Shown one piece after another: positions 1 to 5,662 of a stretch of DNA of 5,662 nucleotides; positions within the stretch are counted from its first letter, which is position 1; each line of letters starts with the position of its first letter. The notes below the pieces were generated by a model. That model did no database searches. It was not told the origin of the DNA and saw only the letters and a list, made by a program, of their open reading frames with translations. The position numbers and the translations under genes are program-made. The stretch covers positions 1 through 5,662 of the forward strand of contig JAKSPF010000085.1 in NCBI GenBank assembly GCA_024405065.1, in the 5' to 3' direction. Origin of the DNA: Sphaerochaetaceae bacterium (lineage in GTDB: Bacteria > Spirochaetota > Spirochaetia > Sphaerochaetales > Sphaerochaetaceae).

Positions 1-246
1 TGACCCTTCAAGCAAAAACTCCGAATTCAGAGCATTGATACTCTGAGGATCAGCTTCCAGTTCAAAGTAGACATAGTGACCCTTGTCCTGTTTCCTGATT
101 TCATAAGCGAGGCTTCTGACCCCGTTATCTTCCTGCTTCGTGACATTCACGGAAGCACCTGCGAATGCTTTGGTTACTGTTTCCAGACCTTTGGCTGTCT
201 TTTCTTCGTTCGCATCAAAGATGACAGTGAACTCATAATTTCTCAT
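1..246 (-). CDS. rpsF: Ribosomal protein bS6, N-terminal 82 residues (gene runs off the window)
   Basis: This is the start of the small-subunit ribosomal protein bS6, which binds 16S rRNA as a pair with bS18 in the platform of the 30S subunit. The reading frame opens with MRNYEFTVIF, the usual first beta strand of the family (MRxYE), and later shows RSLAYEIRKQDKGHYVYFE, matching the family pattern of K/R-x-LAY-x-I-x-K-x-x-x-GHYV. The 82 codons run without a stop to base 1, so the C-terminal part lies outside. The start is well fixed: ATG at 246-244 is preceded by a perfect AGGAGG at 256-251 with a 4-base gap. The gene has its own promoter and a structured leader, and is separated from uvrB by 172 bases. 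In most bacteria rpsF is followed by ssb and rpsR, which would lie beyond this edge; that is expectation only. Confidence 0.93.
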   Translation of the reverse strand, partial: MRNYEFTVIFDANEEKTAKGLETVTKAFAGASVNVTKQEDNGVRSLAYEIRKQDKGHYVYFELEADPQSINALNSEFLLEGS

Positions 247-250
247 CGTT

Positions 251-256
251 CCTCCT
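251..256 (-). promoter_or_regulatory. Shine-Dalgarno sequence of rpsF
   Basis: A perfect AGGAGG lies four bases before the rpsF ATG. It is the only strong ribosome binding site among the starts visible in the window, and all six bases can be paired inside the leader helix described separately. Confidence 0.85.
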
Positions 257-297
257 TACGGACTAAAATGTGAACCGTCAACGACGGGTAAAGAGGC
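251..297 (-). promoter_or_regulatory. Structured rpsF mRNA leader that hides the ribosome binding site (candidate S6:S18 autoregulatory element)
   Basis: Seen in the sequence: on the minus strand CCUCUUUAC (296-288) pairs with GUAAGGAGG (259-251) over nine bases with one U-G wobble, covering the whole AGGAGG. Inside it a second hairpin, CCGUC-GUU-GACGG (287-275), stacks directly on the first helix, leaving an unpaired 3' strand of about 15 bases (274-260) that ends in UCC next to the G at 259. A CCG triplet therefore sits at the foot of the closing helix. A competing hairpin, ACGG (278-275) with CCGU (261-258), would open both helices, so a two-state switch is possible. Known: rpsF leaders in many bacteria carry an RNA motif with a conserved CCG that binds the S6:S18 complex. 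Inferred: this leader does the same job. I have not matched it base by base to the published consensus. Confidence 0.6.
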
Positions 298-303
298 AAG
301 ATA

Positions 304-333
304 AAAATATCACTTATCAACGGTAAAAGTCAA
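304..333 (-). promoter_or_regulatory. Sigma70-type promoter of rpsF
   Basis: On the minus strand a -35 box TTGACT (333-328) is followed after 18 bases by a -10 box TATTTT (309-304), with TG just upstream of the -10. The -35 matches five of six consensus bases and the -10 four of six. Transcription would begin near base 297, which places the first bases of the leader helix at the very 5' end of the mRNA. No other promoter of this quality was noticed in the window. Confidence 0.65.
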
Positions 334-351
334 CATTCAGCCTCTATATTC

Positions 352-407
352 AAAACAAGCAAGCATTTGCTAACAACCACTTAAGCAACGGGTTTTGAAA
401 GTTGCTC
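352..407 (-). terminator. AT-rich hairpins after uvrB, possible weak terminator(s)
   Basis: Just after uvrB the minus strand has two small stem-loops. The first pairs AGCAAC (406-401) with GUUGCU (389-384), extendable by one G-U pair, around an 11-base loop and is not followed by a U run. The second pairs AGCAA (371-367) with UUGCU (362-358) around a 4-base loop and is followed by UGUUUUG. The middle arms could also pair with each other (388-384 with 371-367). The stems are short and poor in GC, so termination here is only a possibility; position between two transcription units is the main support. Confidence 0.3.
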
Positions 408-418
408 TTATGTTTTTT

Positions 419-2491
419 TCAGTCAAACTTCAGATGTTTAATTGACTCAATTTCGTCACGAAGTATCGCTGCACGCTCAAACTCAAGGTCTTTTGCAGCC
501 TTAAGCATCTCTGATTCAAGCTCTTTTATGTACTTTTTCCGTTGTGAACCGTCAAGGAGATTGTAACCGGATTTTCTGATTTTTATGTCATCTTCTTCGT
601 TCTGCACTGCATCCTGATGCTCGTGTTCAAGGATATCCTCAACAGCCTTCTTTATCGTCTGAGGAGTGATGTTGTGCTGTCTGTTGTACTCCATCTGAAT
701 TTTCCGGCGACGTGCTGTTTCCGATATTGTTTCCTCCATTGCCTCGCTCATACGGTCTGCATACATCAGAACTCTGCCTTTTGCGTTTCTTGCTGCCCTT
801 CCGGCTGTTTGAATCAGTGACGTAGTACTCCTCAGAAAACCGATTTTGTCAGCATCAAGAATTGCAACAAGAGCAACCTCAGGAAGATCAAGACCTTCTC
901 TCAGGAGGTTGATTCCGACAAGAACGTCAAACTCACCTGCACGCAGGTCACGCAAAATCTCCACACGCTCAATGGTCTCTATTTCCGAGTGGAGGTATCG
1001 GACACGCACATTTTTGGAACTGAAAAAATCAGCAATATCCTCTGCCATACGTTTTGTAAGCGTAGTAACCAGAACTCTCTCACCGTGCTCTGTACAACGT
1101 TTGATTTCCCCATACAAATCCTCAATCTGTCCTTCTGAAGACCTTACTTCAATCTGAGGATCAAGAAGTCCTGTAGGACGGATTATCTGCTCCACAATCT
1201 GTGAAGAAAGCTCCTTTTCCGTTTTTCCCGGAGTTGCACTGACAAAAATGCGCTGTCCGGCAACAGAATCAAACTCGTCATACTTCAGCGGTCTGTTATC
1301 AAGAGCAGAAGGAAGACGGAAACCGTATTGCACCAGATTTGCCTTTCTGCTGTGATCTCCCTCATACATTGCACCTATTTGAGGCAAAGTCACATGAGAC
1401 TCATCTATGAATGTCAGAAAATCAGGCTGGAAATAATCCAGAAGAACGGCAGGACGTTCACCGGGAGCCCTGTTGCTGAGGGGTCTTGAGTAATTTTCTA
1501 TGCCGCTGCAGTAACCTATTTCCTGAAGCATCTCAAGGTCATATTCAACCCGTGTCTTGATGCGTTCCGCCTCAAGAGGTCTGCCCGTTGCCATAAAATT
1601 TTCGTACTGTTCCTCCATCTCCGTACGTATTCTTGAAAGAGCTGCCGTTACCTGCTCCTTAGGCATAACAAACTGTTTTGCAGGATATAGGGTAAATGCC
1701 TGCTGAGTATTCTGTTTCTCGCCGCTCACGGGATCAAACCACTGAATTGTGTCCACGGTATCCCAGTCAAGTGTAATTCTGACGGCATTCTCAAGGTATG
1801 GAGGCCAAATATCTATTACATCTCCGTGCGCCCTGAAGGTTCCGTGTTCAAGCACAACATCATTGCGTTCATACTGCATCCTTGTAAGTTGCTCAAATTC
1901 TACGGCATGTCTGAACGGCATACCCGTACGGAATACATGCGTCATATCACGCAGAGAAACAGGATTTGCCAGTGAAAAAATACACGAAACGGTTGCAACA
2001 ACTATCACATCGCGTCTTTCCATAAGTGAAAATGAAGCAGACAAACGCATCCTGTCTATTTCCTTGTTTATGTCAGCATCTTTTTCTATATACAGATCCT
2101 TGCCCGGAACATATGCTTCCGGCTGATAATAATCGTAGGTTGACACAAAGTACTCAACCCTGTTTTCCGGGAAAAAGGACTTGAACTCACGGAAAAGCTG
2201 AGCGGCAAGAGTCTTGTTATGAGAAAGAATCAGAGTCGGTCTTTGAACCTTCTCTATTATTTTTGCCATTGTGTATGTTTTTCCGCTACCGGTAACACCT
2301 TTCAGAGTTTGGTACTTATTTCCATCAAGCACCCCCTGTGAAAGCCGATCAATGGCTTGTTGCTGGTCTCCTGAAGTGTCAAACGGAGCATGAACAACAA
2401 AAGGTTTGTCAACCCACTGTACTGCTCCGTGTATGTTTGAAACAGTTTCACCGCCCCATGATAAATCAAGCTTCACTTCTTCGTTCTGCAT
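419..2491 (-). CDS. uvrB: Excinuclease ABC subunit B (UvrB), nucleotide excision repair
   Basis: UvrB is the damage-verifying helicase-like ATPase that UvrA loads onto DNA and that recruits UvrC for the two incisions. The 690-residue protein shows the family in order: GDQQQAI (41-47), Walker A GVTGSGKT (65-72), the beta-hairpin region from YDYYQPEAYVP (119-129) to ERRDVIVVATVS (158-169), DESH Walker B (363-366), SATPG (418-422), motifs V/VI in GINLLREGLDLPEVALVAIL and QTAGRAARN, and a C-terminal UVR domain (about 650-686) for UvrC contact. It is slightly longer than most UvrBs because about 25 extra residues precede the usual N-terminus; no later ATG, GTG or TTG after codon 6 offers a shorter start. 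Several motif positions deviate: Thr118 where the family has Tyr, CIFSLANP for CIYGLGxP, and DADKIGFLRS for DADKEGFLRS. The start shares its A with the htrA stop (TAATG) and lacks a clear Shine-Dalgarno, so it is probably translated by coupling. Confidence 0.97.
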   Translation of the reverse strand: MQNEEVKLDLSWGGETVSNIHGAVQWVDKPFVVHAPFDTSGDQQQAIDRLSQGVLDGNKYQTLKGVTGSGKTYTMAKIIEKVQRPTLILSHNKTLAAQLFREFKSFFPENRVEYFVSTYDYYQPEAYVPGKDLYIEKDADINKEIDRMRLSASFSLMERRDVIVVATVSCIFSLANPVSLRDMTHVFRTGMPFRHAVEFEQLTRMQYERNDVVLEHGTFRAHGDVIDIWPPYLENAVRITLDWDTVDTIQWFDPVSGEKQNTQQAFTLYPAKQFVMPKEQVTAALSRIRTEMEEQYENFMATGRPLEAERIKTRVEYDLEMLQEIGYCSGIENYSRPLSNRAPGERPAVLLDYFQPDFLTFIDESHVTLPQIGAMYEGDHSRKANLVQYGFRLPSALDNRPLKYDEFDSVAGQRIFVSATPGKTEKELSSQIVEQIIRPTGLLDPQIEVRSSEGQIEDLYGEIKRCTEHGERVLVTTLTKRMAEDIADFFSSKNVRVRYLHSEIETIERVEILRDLRAGEFDVLVGINLLREGLDLPEVALVAILDADKIGFLRSTTSLIQTAGRAARNAKGRVLMYADRMSEAMEETISETARRRKIQMEYNRQHNITPQTIKKAVEDILEHEHQDAVQNEEDDIKIRKSGYNLLDGSQRKKYIKELESEMLKAAKDLEFERAAILRDEIESIKHLKFD

Positions 2492-3774
2492 TATCTGTTA
2501 ATCCAACCGACATTTTCCGAATTTCTCTCAACAAGTTTCACATTCACAGTCTTAACCGTTCCGTTTCTGTTTATCTCAACATTCACCTTTTCTCCGGGTC
2601 TTGTATTTGAAAGTGCAGTAAACAGATCCGAATATTCCTCGGTTTTTGTTCCGTTTACCGAAGTAATTACATCTCCCCCGAGAAAAATAAGACTGTCCCC
2701 GTATCTCACCTGATTGGTACCTCCTCTGATACCTGCTTCTTCAGCTTCACCGTGAGGAACAACCTGACTTACAAGAATACCCCTGTTGACCTTCAGCCCC
2801 GCATACTCAACAATCTGCCGTGAAAGTTGAACAGGAACAATATCAAGCCATCCTCTGTTGACCTTACCGAACCTGATCAAATCCTGCGACGATGCACTTG
2901 CCGTATTTGAAGCAACGGCAAAATTCATTCCCATTCCGGTACCGGCAGAAGAATATATTGAAGTGCTTATTCCTATAACCCTTCCTCTTGCATCCAGAAG
3001 CGGTCCGCCGGAATTTCCCGGATTTATAGGAGCATCGGTCTGTATCATACCGAGAAGAACCTGTCCCTGTTCATTTCTTATAGGTCTTGAAAGACCTGAA
3101 ACAATACCGGTAACCATTGTCCTGTCGTATCCGAACGGATTTCCTATCGCAAGAACTTTCTGTCCTACAACAAGAGAATCCGAATCTCCGAACTCAAGAG
3201 GTCTGCATACCAGACCGTCAGCTTCTATTTTTATCACGGCAATATCATTTTCATCGTCTGTACCTGTGAGTTGCGCATTGTGGACAGAACCGTCAGAAAG
3301 AGTGACTTTAATCTCTGATGCCCCCGAAACCACATGTTTGTTTGTGAGGATATAACCTTCATCCGAAATAAAAAAACCGCTTCCTACCCCGTTCTCAGGC
3401 ATAACATCAAGAAAAGAAGAAACATTGCTTTCCACTACTGTACTTATGTGAACAACAGAACTCTGGACAACGGCATAGACTGATATATTCTGCAATTCAT
3501 CAGCACTGTAAGTCCATGAAGCACTGTCTCCCTGAAACAAAGTTACCCCGCGTTCGCCGTAAAAAATATTATCCACAGGAACACCGGCCATTTCCAAAAG
3601 TCCCTTCTCTCCGGAAACACCCAGAACTTCCTGCATTGCAGTTCTCAATTCCCTCTCTCTTTGGTGGGATTTTATAGATGAAGTCCATAGAATCAAGGCT
3701 GCAAGTATAGCCGAACCGACAATACAACACAAAACTACAGCGGCAATTCTCAAAGATTTTTTTCTGAGATTCAT
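2491..3774 (-). CDS. HtrA/Deg-family serine protease, membrane-anchored, one PDZ domain
   Basis: This is a trypsin-like HtrA (DegS/DegQ type) protease that degrades or senses misfolded proteins in the envelope. Of 427 residues, the first 30 hold a basic start (MNLRKKSLR) and a single hydrophobic segment (about 10-30) with no obvious cleavage site, so it is likely anchored in the inner membrane with the protease outside. Residues 31-105 are a linker I do not recognise. The protease domain follows with the complete triad: His147 in LTNKHVV, Asp177 in DENDIAVIKI and Ser255 in INPGNSGGPLLD. One PDZ domain covers about 315-415 (GILVSQVVP, GGDVITSVNG), with an insertion of about 10 residues (NQVRYGDSLIFL) in the loop before GGDVI. 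The second PDZ of DegP is absent. The ATG overlaps the apbE stop (ATGA), and the stop overlaps uvrB. No Shine-Dalgarno is seen. The deg paralogue name cannot be decided, so no symbol is given. Confidence 0.93.
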   Translation of the reverse strand: MNLRKKSLRIAAVVLCCIVGSAILAALILWTSSIKSHQRERELRTAMQEVLGVSGEKGLLEMAGVPVDNIFYGERGVTLFQGDSASWTYSADELQNISVYAVVQSSVVHISTVVESNVSSFLDVMPENGVGSGFFISDEGYILTNKHVVSGASEIKVTLSDGSVHNAQLTGTDDENDIAVIKIEADGLVCRPLEFGDSDSLVVGQKVLAIGNPFGYDRTMVTGIVSGLSRPIRNEQGQVLLGMIQTDAPINPGNSGGPLLDARGRVIGISTSIYSSAGTGMGMNFAVASNTASASSQDLIRFGKVNRGWLDIVPVQLSRQIVEYAGLKVNRGILVSQVVPHGEAEEAGIRGGTNQVRYGDSLIFLGGDVITSVNGTKTEEYSDLFTALSNTRPGEKVNVEINRNGTVKTVNVKLVERNSENVGWINR

Positions 3775-4658
3775 AGGTCAAATACTACTGAATATTCAGG
3801 AAAATGGGCAAGAAGATTGTAACTGTCTTTTTCACCCAAAATAAAACAGGCAGTTGAGAGTGCGTCGCAGATTATTCCTTCAGGTCCGGTGACTGCCACA
3901 GCTTTAAGTCCGTTCTGCACAGGCATTCCGGTTCCTGCATCAAAAATATGGCAATAGGTTACCCCTTCGCTACAAAAAAAACGTTCATAAGAGCCGGAGG
4001 TAACCACACAACCATCTGTCACATCAACGGTTTTTGAATATGTACCTCTCAGACCGTCCGGATCCTGAAGACCTATTCTGAATGCCTTACCGTCAGGTCT
4101 GCAACCCACACAGCAGATATTTCCTCCAAAGTTTATCAAAGCGGAACTCACTTTTGATTTTCTGAGAATTTTTGCAGCTTCATCTGCCGCATACCCCTTT
4201 CCGTATGCACCTAAATCAAGTTTTTTTTCCGTGAGAGCCTTTTGTATTTCTTCTGCTGAAGGAACACGTGCATTTTCAGTTCCTATTCCCCACAGTTCAG
4301 TTACAGCTCCCAAATATGGACTAAGCGCACCTCCCGTGAGCTCATAAAACCGTGTAGCAACATCAAGAACAGAAAGAGTATCGGAATCAAAAGAGACACT
4401 CTCACCTGCGTTAAAACGCCCCACAGTTGAATCGGGAATATTTGCACTTATGTGATTTTCTATCTCTGACATCCTTGACCAGATGTTGTCAAAAATTTCA
4501 TTGCTGTCCTTCGTTTTTCCGTAAAGAGTCACGGAACAGAGAGTACCGAAGCAATACCTTTCCGAAACTTTTTTTGAATCGGAACAGGAAGTAAAGAGGA
4601 ACAATACAGAGACAGACAACAAAATCAAGAGAAAAGATAATTTAGCGTTTTTTTTCAT
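3771..4658 (-). CDS. apbE: FAD:protein FMN transferase / flavin-trafficking lipoprotein (ApbE family)
   Basis: ApbE proteins use FAD and Mg2+ to attach FMN to a threonine of periplasmic domains such as those of NQR and RNF subunits; some, as in Treponema pallidum Ftp, hydrolyse FAD to FMN and AMP. I start at the ATG at 4658, giving 295 aa beginning MKKNAKLSF followed by a hydrophobic signal and LFTSC, a relaxed lipobox with lipidated Cys25. An ATG at 4679 would add seven residues (MLLLMQT) before the basic stretch and is less likely. Family motifs, numbered from the 4679 start: YCFGTLCSVTLYG (42-54), LDLGAYGKGYA (154-164), LINFGGNI (181-188), VVTSGSYERFF (225-235), HIFDAGTGMPV (244-254) and CDALSTACFILG (271-282) with the likely Mg ligands Asp272 and Thr276. 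Asn80 replaces the Tyr common in transferases. Usual family length. It overlaps the unknown gene upstream by 17 bases and htrA by four. Confidence 0.93.
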   Translation of the reverse strand: MKKNAKLSFLLILLSVSVLFLFTSCSDSKKVSERYCFGTLCSVTLYGKTKDSNEIFDNIWSRMSEIENHISANIPDSTVGRFNAGESVSFDSDTLSVLDVATRFYELTGGALSPYLGAVTELWGIGTENARVPSAEEIQKALTEKKLDLGAYGKGYAADEAAKILRKSKVSSALINFGGNICCVGCRPDGKAFRIGLQDPDGLRGTYSKTVDVTDGCVVTSGSYERFFCSEGVTYCHIFDAGTGMPVQNGLKAVAVTGPEGIICDALSTACFILGEKDSYNLLAHFPEYSVVFDL

Positions 4659-5049
4659 TGTCTGCATCAATAAGAGCATCCGCTATGACATCCGGATTAT
4701 CATCAGGCGAGCCGGCAAAAACCCGTGCATCAACAGTTTTGAGTGCTTTTTCCGTTTCCGACAGCTGAAAAGAATCTGAAACCACTGCAGGACTGATATA
4801 AACGGCATTTATATCACAATTTGAAGAAAATGCACTTTCCAGTCTTTTTCTGTCAACTTTACTTTCTGCATCTCCGCTGTTGCAGAATATCGGATCAAAC
4901 ATAACGCAGTTGTCTATAAGATTTTCAAGAATTTTCAAATCATCATCGGAAGATGTCAGCGGTCCCAAAAATGAAACCGCTGCATCCTTCTTTGAAAGAC
5001 GCAGCGCCATATCCAATGCATAATGCCTGTCACCGATACAAACAATCAT
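4642..5049 (-). CDS. Protein of unknown function, 135 aa, between glnS and apbE
   Basis: I do not recognise this protein. The start is chosen at the ATG at 5049-5047, which forms an ATGA with the glnS stop, the same junction as apbE-htrA; an ATG at 5082 would add 11 residues that merely read the end of glnS in another frame. The protein opens MIVCIGDRHYALDMALRLSK and then AVSFLGPL, which looks like strand-helix-strand of a small alpha/beta (Rossmann-like) fold, though the glycine-rich nucleotide loop is missing. Further strand-like stretches are VMFDPIF, AVYISPAVVSD and ARVFAGSP, and the C-terminus is acidic, then basic (DADNEKKR). No signal peptide or membrane segment is seen, so it is probably cytoplasmic. 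It contains four Cys without a metal-site pattern. Its uninterrupted frame and its coupled position between two real genes argue that it is a true gene. The location suggests, but does not show, a link to apbE or glnS. Confidence 0.75.
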   Translation of the reverse strand: MIVCIGDRHYALDMALRLSKKDAAVSFLGPLTSSDDDLKILENLIDNCVMFDPIFCNSGDAESKVDRKRLESAFSSNCDINAVYISPAVVSDSFQLSETEKALKTVDARVFAGSPDDNPDVIADALIDADNEKKR

Positions 5050-5662
5050 AAGTTGCCCGTTTTTGCAAGTTGTTTTGCCCAAGAGTCCTTAAGCGTGACA
5101 GTCCTGTTGAAAACAAGATGATCCGGCTTTGAATCATAATCCGGAGTAAAATATCCGCTTCTTATAAACTGAAGATAATCACCGGGATTGAAGTCCTTCA
5201 CAGACGGCTCTATCTTGGCACCGTTCAGTACAACCAAAGACTTGGGATTAAGATCGTCAAGATAGTTACCTGTCTCACCTCCGGGATATTCTGCGGAAAA
5301 AAGTTTGTCATACAGACGAACCTCTGCATCAACCGCATACGAACAGCTCACCCAGTGACTTGTTCCCTTCACTTTTCTCCCGTCAGGAGTTTCACCACCT
5401 CTGCTCTGAGGATCATATGTACAGTGAATCAAAGTCACCTTACCGCTACTGTCTTTTTCAAAGGAAGTTGCAGTAATGTAATAAGCTCCCTTCAACCTGA
5501 CCTCGTTTCCTATATAGAGACGATGATAACCTTTGGGAGGATTTTCCGCAAAATCTTCACGCTCAATCCAGATTTCCCTTGTAAAAGGCAACTTTCTGGT
5601 TCCGGCAGAAGAGTCTTCAGGATTGTTTTCCGTTTCAAAGTATTCTGTTTTGCCCTCAGGAT
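5046..5662 (-). CDS. glnS: Glutaminyl-tRNA synthetase, C-terminal 204 residues (5' end outside the window)
   Basis: GlnRS charges tRNA-Gln directly with glutamine in the cytoplasm. Only the C-terminal anticodon-binding beta-barrels are present; the catalytic HIGH and KMSKS motifs would lie beyond the window edge. The frame is open from base 5660, beginning PEGKTEYFETENNPED, so the TTG at 5591 is internal and not a start. Clear GlnRS landmarks are REIWIEREDFAE, GNEVRLKGAYYI, IHCTYDPQSRGGETPDGRKV, GTSHWVS, EVRLYDKLF, LNPKSLVVLNGAKIEPS, QFIRSGYFTPDYDS and VFNRTVTLKDSWAKQ, collinear with the Escherichia coli enzyme as I remember it. The stop (TGA, 5048-5046) overlaps the next gene by four bases. 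A full-length GlnRS implies the organism does not need the GatCAB route for tRNA-Gln, which fits some but not all bacterial phyla. GlnRS rather than GluRS is indicated by these beta-barrel domains, since bacterial GluRS has a helical anticodon-binding domain. Confidence 0.96.
   Translation of the reverse strand, partial: PEGKTEYFETENNPEDSSAGTRKLPFTREIWIEREDFAENPPKGYHRLYIGNEVRLKGAYYITATSFEKDSSGKVTLIHCTYDPQSRGGETPDGRKVKGTSHWVSCSYAVDAEVRLYDKLFSAEYPGGETGNYLDDLNPKSLVVLNGAKIEPSVKDFNPGDYLQFIRSGYFTPDYDSKPDHLVFNRTVTLKDSWAKQLAKTGNL

Noticed and set aside
76..273. A 65-aa plus-strand frame opposite rpsF
   Set aside because: It is antisense to the bS6 gene and its leader, with no start signal; the minus-strand frame has a perfect ribosome binding site and family identity.
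1749..2126. Plus-strand frames opposite uvrB (also 617-820, 846-1157 and 2338-2610)
   Set aside because: All are antisense to strongly conserved UvrB motifs, and none resembles a known protein.
2858..3355. A 165-aa plus-strand frame opposite htrA
   Set aside because: It is antisense to the catalytic domain of htrA, has no ribosome binding site, and its composition (rich in P, S, T, R) is that of a reversed coding strand.
3569..3781. A 70-aa minus-strand frame spanning the apbE-htrA junction
   Set aside because: It lies out of frame within the start of htrA, shows no family features, and is fully explained as an overlap shadow.
5050..5082. An earlier ATG for the unknown gene, adding 11 residues
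   Set aside because: It lies inside the glnS coding end and has no ribosome binding site; the ATGA junction at 5049 matches the other couplings in the operon.
5046..5591. A 181-aa open frame starting at a TTG, as if it were a complete gene
   Set aside because: The same frame continues upstream to the window edge and reads as collinear glutaminyl-tRNA synthetase, so the TTG is an internal Leu codon.
1..5662. A search for CRISPR arrays, insertion sequences, tRNA or rRNA genes and toxin-antitoxin pairs
   Set aside because: No direct repeat arrays, transposase frames, tRNA-like cloverleafs or rRNA stretches were seen; the window is almost fully filled by the listed genes.

Overview
The window shows a compact bacterial gene block, all on the minus strand, with no mobile element, CRISPR array, tRNA or rRNA visible. 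Read in the direction of transcription (from base 5662 down to 1) it holds the 3' part of glnS (glutaminyl-tRNA synthetase), a small gene of unknown function (135 aa), an ApbE/Ftp-type flavin transferase lipoprotein gene, a membrane-anchored HtrA/Deg serine protease gene, uvrB, a 172-base intergenic region, and the 5' part of rpsF (ribosomal protein bS6).

The best guess for the source is a spirochaete of the Treponema type. This rests on the general look of the bS6 N-terminus, an ApbE with the asparagine known from the Treponema pallidum flavin-trafficking protein, a relaxed spirochaete-style lipobox, and moderate GC. It is recognition from memory, not a search result, and other anaerobic Gram-negative lineages cannot be excluded.

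Layout: glnS (5662-5046, 5' end outside the window), the unknown gene (5049-4642), apbE (about 4658-3771), htrA (3774-2491) and uvrB (2491-419) form an unbroken chain. Each stop codon overlaps the next start: ATGA, a 17-base overlap, ATGA, then TAATG. None of the internal starts has a good Shine-Dalgarno sequence, so the five genes look like one transcript with translation passed from gene to gene. The functions are mixed: tRNA charging, periplasmic flavin handling, envelope protein quality control and DNA excision repair. ApbE and HtrA both act outside the cytoplasmic membrane, and the unknown gene sits directly before apbE.

The region 247-418 separates the operon from rpsF. It holds AT-rich hairpins after uvrB that may be weak terminators, a good sigma70-type promoter (TTGACT, 18-base spacer, TATTTT), and a short rpsF leader. 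In that leader the whole Shine-Dalgarno sequence can be locked in a 9-bp helix that begins at the predicted 5' end of the transcript. This looks like an autoregulatory leader of the kind known for rpsF (S6:S18 binding) and is the most interesting regulatory element in the window.
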